Shown: positions 58,145 to 64,000 of the stretch, in pieces
Layout: each line of letters starts with the position of its first letter
How positions within the stretch are numbered: position 1 is the stretch's first letter
From: Stereum hirsutum FP-91666 SS1
Lineage: Eukaryota > Basidiomycota > Agaricomycetes > Russulales > Stereaceae
Length of the DNA: 64,000 bases
Reading direction: 5' to 3'
Assembly (NCBI RefSeq): GCF_000264905.1
Contig: NW_006763136.1
Span: 929,646 to 993,645 of the forward strand
The notes under the pieces: model-generated
What the model saw: only the letters and a program-made list of their open reading frames with translations
Told to the model about the DNA's origin: nothing
Databases searched by the model: none
Translations under genes and position numbers: made by a program

Positions 58145-60860
58145 ATGGTGCCAATGTTGAAACCAACGTCTGTCGACTCAAAGGACGAACTCTTGCCGTC
58201 CATCACGTCCATCACACTCTCCACAGGATCTGCTGAAGAGACACGGTCGACGAAGTGGAAGTACCTCGCCTGTACCGTTCTAGGTTCCTTGGCCTTGCTG
58301 CACATCCTTCGTGGCCTCAATTTATTGCCTCTGGACCCTCTGTTTTCGCGTTTCGACGCGGCACCAGCACTCTGCCCTCAGGAAGAAGCTTTATACCCCG
58401 TGAAGGAGAAGGCTGTGTTCCAGAGTTTAACAGAGATTTATGGGACGCAGGAGTTCAAGACGAGGGCTATTGATTGGGTGAATACTTTTGCTCCTTTTAC
58501 ATGTGACTATCATCTGACAGTTTTCTGATTATAGTTGGGGGGCGCTGTTCGTGTCGAGTATGTTCATCCACGAGCCTGATTGAGTATTCACCTTGCGACG
58601 TGCATAACTAATATACCGTACATAGGACCGAATCTTACGATGTGATGGGTGACGTTGGCGAAGATCCTCGCTGGGACAAGTTCGCCAAGTTCCACGACTA
58701 CCTGCTCGAGGCATTCCCATTGACGTCGGTGTTTCTTTGCATTTACTTGCACCGTTGCTCTGCTCCATCTCTGACAATTTTATTCTCCTCTAGTCACGCA
58801 ACTCTGAAACTCACGAAAGTCCATACCTATGGCCTTGTATTTAATTGGCAAGGTTCAGATGCTTCGTTGAAGCCAGCGCTTTACACTGGACATCAAGGTT
58901 GGCCGGGTTCTTTTGTACATGTACATCACGACCAATATATAGTTGAAATCCCTTATATTCCTTCAGACGTCGTTCCTGTCGATCCTGATACCGTCGATAA
59001 ATGGGCACATCCACCATACTCTGGTTATTATGACGGTATATCCTTCCTCGATCGTTCTCTTGCTTCAAGTTAGTTGACCCCGTCGGAGCGCCTTCTAGGC
59101 GAACGGGTATGGGGTAGAGGCTCCCTGGACGATAAGTGTGGTGTTATTGGTCTCTTGTGATTGTTCCACCTATCAGGATATATATCCATCAACAACTGAC
59201 TAGATCTTTTCAGGTCTTCTGTCGAGTCTCTCCTGGAACACTCGTTCAAGCCCACGAGAACCGTTATTCTCGCGTTCGGCTTCGACGAAGAATCAGCACC
59301 TATTCGTGTGAGTAGTTCCTGTAACCTGTTCCTACATTTGTTCTCATTTACCGACGGCGTGGACTACTAAGAGTGCTAGCTATATCAGAGACTATCTCCT
59401 CTCCACCTACGGCAAGTATGGGATCTCTATCCTCGTCGATGAAGGTGGTACGTGTCATCACTCACACACTGATCGACCTCGCCCATGATTGATCGTCTGG
59501 ATACACTTGACAGGGGGTTTCGGAGAGCAATTTGGCTCTGTAATAGCTACCGTTGGAGTGGGAGAGAAGGGTATAATCAATCCTCGGTTAGTTCGCTCAG
59601 CAAAGTTCGATAGTTCCCTCATACCTTGAAATTGATCGTTAAATCAGGATCCAAGTCTCTTCTCCGGGTGGCCATTCTAGCGTCCCCCCGTCACACACAG
59701 TAATCCATCTATTATACTTGCAGTCATGCGCTCGCTAACGCAAGCTTCTAAGAGCATCGGAATGCTGGCGTCCCTTCTCGTGGCTTTTGAATCCAACCCC
59801 TTCCCAGTCCACCTCGCCCGCGGCACCCCGGTCTACTCGAACATCCAATGCATCGCCTCGCACGCACATTCTATGGATCCAAAGCTTCGCAAGCTCATCC
59901 TTTCGTCGGCCACATCAGACAAGGCCCTGCAGCAGGCGAGCGAGTTGTTGACAGAAGATGTAGTCATGAAGAGCCTGATTGGGACGACGCAGGCCATTGA
60001 TATTATAAGTGGAGGTGTGAAGACAAATGCGCTTCCGGAGCAGGCTTACGCGATTGTGAATCATAGGATAGCCACTGACAGGTTTGTTTATTCACCGTGG
60101 TCACTTTCCCTCTGCTGTTATTATTATTCATAATTCTCCCCCTCGCACATAATCGACTAAGTTGACTTTTGCGTATCTGCCACAGCTCCGTCGCGGCGCT
60201 CCAGAAACGAGACATAGACCTCCTCAAACCACTCGCCGAAGAGTTCAACCTCTCATTCACCGCATTCGGTACTCTTATTTCTGAGACCGATGTCCCCGCA
60301 TATGGTACACTCACGCTTACTGGTGCTGGATTGGACCCTGCGCCGGTTTCGCCCTCCGACGAGGAACCATACAGGGTGTTGAGTGGGTCGATTAGGGCGG
60401 CTTATGATGTACATAGAGGTATAGGGACAGATGGTCTAGAGGACGACGGTTTTATCATCAGTCCAGGGATTGAGGGTGGTAATAGTGGTGCGTCTTCCGG
60501 TTTCATGAATTTGCATATGGTGTAGTTGGTACTCATGGGGGTTTGTGGCCGGATGAGTAGATACGATGTGGTACTGGGATTTGACCAAACATATCTTCCG
60601 GTACTCCCATTGGAATTCAAGGAATACGTCAATTGTGGACCTTGGTATTCATACGGTCAACGAAGGTACGTCTAGGCCCATGTGGCCCAGCTTCATCGCC
60701 ACGACAATGTTTCTAGTGCTCGGTTTGGGGAATTTATTCTGGGTTTCGTGCTGACTTGGTTTGTACTCTTGGGTTAGCCATACCCGCGGAGGACTTCGTC
60801 GAGATCATCACGTTCTACACGACGTTGATATTGAACGTCAACGAAGCAACCGGGATGTAA
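58145..60860 (+). CDS. Membrane-anchored M20 carboxypeptidase, carboxypeptidase S-like (copy 3)
   Basis: Start at 58145 (a second in-frame ATG at 58154 is possible). The anchor reads YLACTVLGSLALLHILRG, and the peptidase begins at LCPQEEALYP. Landmarks: YTGHQ, DVVPVDPDTVDKWAHPPYSG, WGRGSLDDKCGVIG (Cys replaces the usual Ser after DDK), AFGFDEESAP, ILVDEG, SSPGGHSSVPPSHT, ALPEQAYAIVNHRIATD and HYWDLT-like MWYWDLTKHIFRYSH with the terminal His. The C-terminus is FYTTLILNVNEATGM, nearly as in copy 1. About fourteen exons. The changes at DDKCG and at WYWDL (for HYW) are the only departures from the family near metal ligands; both lie beside, not on, ligand residues, so activity is still expected. 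Confidence 0.87.
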
Positions 60861-61119
60861 ACGGACACTAAGGACATGACCCTCTCATTGCTGTAACATG
60901 TTGTGGTTGTCTAATACAACAAGAAATATATTGTGAAAGATCCTGTGGATAGCGTGGATATGTCGTGTGTTCGTAGTGTATATCAGGCACATAAATGAAG
61001 CAGTCTGTAATCCACGACGTTCGTCAATGCGCCCAAAGCAATGACATCGATCAAAGCGCCGCTCACTCACCAAAAGTCCGAAAAACCATGATGCAGAAAT
61101 AACGATATCAGACCAAAAT
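60861..61119. other. Gap between convergent M20 gene 3 and the glycosyltransferase
   Basis: Shared 3' flank of about 260 bp, AT-rich near the M20 stop. No gene seen. Confidence 0.5.
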
Positions 61120-63240
61120 TCAACCCGACCCTTCATCATCGCCCAAACTCCACCACTCCTCCTCCCAATCCCTCTCCAAAATATCGGCCAACCTGTCCTG
61201 CACCGCCTTCAACTCCATCCGCGGTTCGATATATCGCCCTATGGGGTCATCCGCCGCGTCTTGGATGGCGGCTACGAAGCCTTCTTTGTCGTCTTTGCGG
61301 ACGTTGTAGACGTAGGGTGGGTCGAGGTACTTGAGCATACTGTGTTGGCTTACCCACTTCCGACGGTTGTCGGGGTCATTTGCGTCCCACTGGAAGGAGG
61401 ACGTAGGGTGAGTAAGTTGTGATTTGAATATGGAGGAGGAAGTGAGAGGTATGGGCGTACTTGAAGTATGGGATTAATGAACGGTACGCCTAGACATAGA
61501 GCTTCATACGGTGTAGGAGATCTACAGGTCAAAAATCATCAACGACCCGAACGCGGACGCATGATGCTGGCCGCGAGAACAAACCAACGTACGTATACGG
61601 CTGTCCAACTCCGATCAACACCTTCGAATGTGCTATCTCCTCCAAAAACTCATGCTGCGGCAACAGCCCTATATTTGTCAAGCCCTCCGGAAGCGTAACC
61701 TGCAGGCCCTTGTCCAGGTTCGGTTCGTTCGAAGCTCCCACAATGATATTGATGCCAGTTTCCTCTACAGCAGCCGTATAGAAATCGGCATCCCAGGCTT
61801 TTTCCGGGATGTTGGAGAAGTATTTGAGGCGTTTGGCCATCGCTTTATGGAGTGCGGTTGAAGGCGACGGAGAGAGTGAGTTGAGGCTAAGGTGATGTGA
61901 GAGGGAAGGAGGGTTTGCGTACCATATGCCTGATTCTTCCGTTCAGAGGGAGGGACAAAGGAATGGGCGAGACAAGAGAGCTGGACGGAGTAGCCGACGT
62001 GGGTGTTTATGCTCCAGGGGATGTCCATGTTGTAGGGTTCCGGGTTGAGAGTCCATTTCGGACCAAGAGGGTGGTCGATATGCGCCCAGAAGTGCCACTG
62101 AGAGATGGTATGAACCAGAACGGGAATTCAGAATCTGTACCATTCGAGAGGAAGGATGAAATATTCACTGACGCTGAATAACTTTAGGGCCAGACTCGAA
62201 TCAGTGGTCAAAATGGCGGTAAATTAAATAACAGAGTATGACGCAGTGATAAAGCGCACCTTCCATATCGGTATCCCATGGGGGTTGCGTTCAGACTGGA
62301 CGCAACTCTCCTCATCTCTATAACATTCCCATACATCTGGTGGTTCAAGGAAAACAGCCTTGACTAGCCGAGGAAAGGTCTGGTACAACTGTACGGCCCG
62401 GTCGGTATTGAGCGAGTAGAGGATCGTGTAGTTCATGTTCTGCAGGGCTTGTATCTGTAAGGGGATACGTCTGTCAATGATAGGCGCCCGGGGACGCAGA
62501 TCAGCGATCTCAAGCGCATACCGTAGATCGCGACCTGCAACGCGACGAGAATGAAAAACACGTTCAGAGATGCGCAAAACAAACGCGTCGGAAGCGTGCC
62601 GTGGTCACTCACCACAAGTCTTCGCCACCCGTCCATCCTGCCAGTGCGCCACGGAAATGATACGAGCCCAGAATTACGACTGATCACAACGTAGTTCTTC
62701 GTCTGCATTGGTTCAATGATGGGATTGAGCAGAAATCACGCACCCTTGTCCTGGTTCACGGCACAATCATCCTCCAAACACCTGAACAGATCCTTAATCA
62801 TCCTATTATTCTCGCTCGCCCATGATTCGCTATTCTTCTCAGAAAGCGGGAATAAGGAGTCGCTAAGTCTGAAGTGTTTGGGCTTTGCTAACTCCAAAGG
62901 CTTGACCTCGCATTCCGGCGGTGCTCTTGCGGCTAAGTGCTCTTGCACCTTAGGAAGAACGGCGACTGGTGTAGGTTTCGGTGTGGCCTCGACGTACTCG
63001 TAGACCGTGACGGTGGTAGTGGGAAAGAATGATGGCGCGTCGAAGATGTGCAAGCTCCGGGGATGGATCCATTGACCGCCGGTCATAATGAGCAGGAATA
63101 AACTAATAACACAGCAGAGCAGCCATCGTCTCCGCCTTCCATAGAGCGTAGATGATTAGCAACATCCATCGACACCACCAAGAATAGTATGAATGGACTC
63201 ACGAACGACGCACTCTCAATGGTGGAGGCCCCGACCGCAT
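61120..63240 (-). CDS. Type II membrane glycosyltransferase, GT18 (MGAT5-like) family
   Basis: The ATG at 63240 starts MRSGPPPLRVRRS; after an intron comes RRRWLLCCVISLFLLIMTGG, a signal anchor that would place the enzyme in the Golgi with its catalytic part in the lumen. Exons continue through APPECEVKPLELAKPKHF, IKDLFRCLEDDCAVNQDK, YVVISRNSGLVSFPWRTGRM and ALQNMNYTILYSLNTDRAVQ. The C-terminal half has AKRLKYFSNIPEKAWDADFY, TNIGLLPQHEFLEEIAHSKV, LIGVGQPYTSPTPYEALCLG and VPFINPILQ, which follows the GT18 pattern of N-acetylglucosaminyltransferase V (LL-xx-EF--L---SK--IG-G-P). GT18 enzymes add beta-1,6-GlcNAc to N-glycans in animals; the fungal product is unknown. About eight exons, roughly 500 residues. 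The middle joins between 62700 and 61850 were followed only approximately. Confidence 0.75.
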
Positions 63241-64000
63241 TCTAATCAACACAGCCCAAACAGTAGCTAAACCTGGACTGAGGCTCCCTTCCTCCTGTCA
63301 ACGAACGCGAAAGCTTGATCAACGACGCAGACCACAGAGAGAAAGTCAACAGCCAAAGTTGTCCTATACGGCACCGGGTCGACGTGAGGAAGGGAATCCT
63401 ACGCGATGGGACAAGAAAAGAAAAAGAAAAAGAAGGTGTTAGCGTCCGGGGGTTGTGCGGAGGGGTCGAACGTTGATGGCACTATACATGCTACTATCTT
63501 ATGATTAGCGCCAGGACTATCTCTTCAATATCGCTCAACTGGCCGAGACATCCGCGGGCAGACGCTGGACCTGCGAGGAGAACAGGACGTCGGTGGTCTT
63601 CTCAAACATCCATCGAGTCTTCTTGACATCCGCATGTCCGACATGTTATCCTCCGATATCCGACTCAGAAGCAGGCGTTCGAAATGAGTACATATCGCTC
63701 TTGAAGGTGCGCGCGGTGTGGATGTAAAAATGTGGTTTGCGACGAACGAACTGGACCAGTCGAGCTGAGAGCAGTGCGGGTGGACGTGTACGAGTGTGAT
63801 CGTCGCGGAGCCACTCATCCACAAACCCATTCAGGCCATGTTTCATGTTGGCGCTCAAGTGACCCCTGGCCCTGCACCAGCCTGAGCAGGAACGTCAGGT
63901 CCCGACTATGTATCCTGGATCCTGTGCACCACAATTATTCCTCGCCGCCCACTGAAAACCGATGCAATATCCATGCGAGCATCTCAGATCAAACAGTGAT
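63241..64000. other. Right-hand edge, no confident gene
   Basis: Upstream of the glycosyltransferase. A run of purines (AAAGAAAAAGAAAAAGAAGG, about 63417-63436) is the most obvious low-complexity feature. A 70-codon minus-strand frame (63858-63646) reads GLNGFVDEWLRDDHTRTRPP and FVRRKPHFYIHTARTFKSDM; it could be an exon of a gene continuing past the window, but I do not recognise it. Confidence 0.4.

Noticed and set aside
1..64000. DNA or retro transposon
   Set aside because: I found no transposase, integrase, reverse transcriptase or long terminal repeats in translated frames; only the small tRNA-like and inverted-repeat elements near 34 kb remain as candidates.

Overview
The window reads as nuclear DNA of an intron-rich basidiomycete fungus, most likely an agaricomycete. 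Nearly every gene is cut by many introns of about 50-75 bp. The recognisable products are fungal/eukaryotic: QCR8 of the respiratory chain, the Rsc7/Swp82 chromatin-remodelling subunit, Epl1 of NuA4, a fungal DUF1308 protein, a GT18-type glycosyltransferase and vacuolar-type M20 carboxypeptidases. I see no rRNA, CRISPR array, prokaryotic operon, transposase or reverse transcriptase. Assignments come from reading translations and joining exons by frame; no database search was run, so families are recognised rather than measured.

Layout. 1-2.3 kb: no confident gene. 2.3-3.3 kb (+): a lysophospholipase/acyl-protein-thioesterase-like protein that has lost its catalytic triad. 3.9-5.4 kb (+): a bHLH-like coiled-coil protein. 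5.5-7.8 kb (-): a secreted type-B carboxylesterase. 8.7-11.6 kb (-): a DUF1308 protein with one unusually long intron, divergent from QCR8 (11.8-12.5 kb, +), which has an 11-nt exon. 13.2-16.0 kb (+): membrane-anchored M20 carboxypeptidase 1. 16.3-18.3 kb (+): the Rsc7/Swp82 subunit. 19.0-22.0 kb (-): a single-pass membrane protein with a long disordered tail. 22.8-25.1 kb (-): an alpha/beta hydrolase. 26.3-29.5 kb (+): S41-like protease 1. 30.1-32.5 kb (+): an ALDH7-type aldehyde dehydrogenase. 32.6-33.4 kb (-): an intronless GNAT acetyltransferase. 34.4-36.7 kb (-): a phenol-hydroxylase-type FAD monooxygenase. 38.4-40.9 kb (+): a WD40-like protein. 40.9-42.9 kb: unexplained. 42.9-46.1 kb (+): S41-like protease 2. 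46.7-50.3 kb (-): Epl1. 51.1-51.7 kb (+): an unknown intronless gene. 52.3-53.1 kb (+): a second GNAT. 53.4-54.5 kb (+): a decayed F-box/LRR-like gene. 55.1-57.7 and 58.1-60.9 kb (+): M20 carboxypeptidases 2 and 3. 61.1-63.2 kb (-): the GT18-like glycosyltransferase.

How the parts relate. Housekeeping and chromatin genes (QCR8, Rsc7, Epl1, DUF1308) are interspersed with families that are duplicated inside this one window: three M20 peptidases, two S41-like proteases and two GNATs. The M20 proteins carry an N-terminal membrane anchor like yeast carboxypeptidase S, and the S41-like proteins carry signal peptides. Together with the secreted carboxylesterase this suggests a locally expanded capacity for handling extracellular or vacuolar peptides and esters; that is inference. 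Splicing shows several unusual features supported by reading frame: three GC-AG introns, an 11-nt exon and a 588-bp intron.
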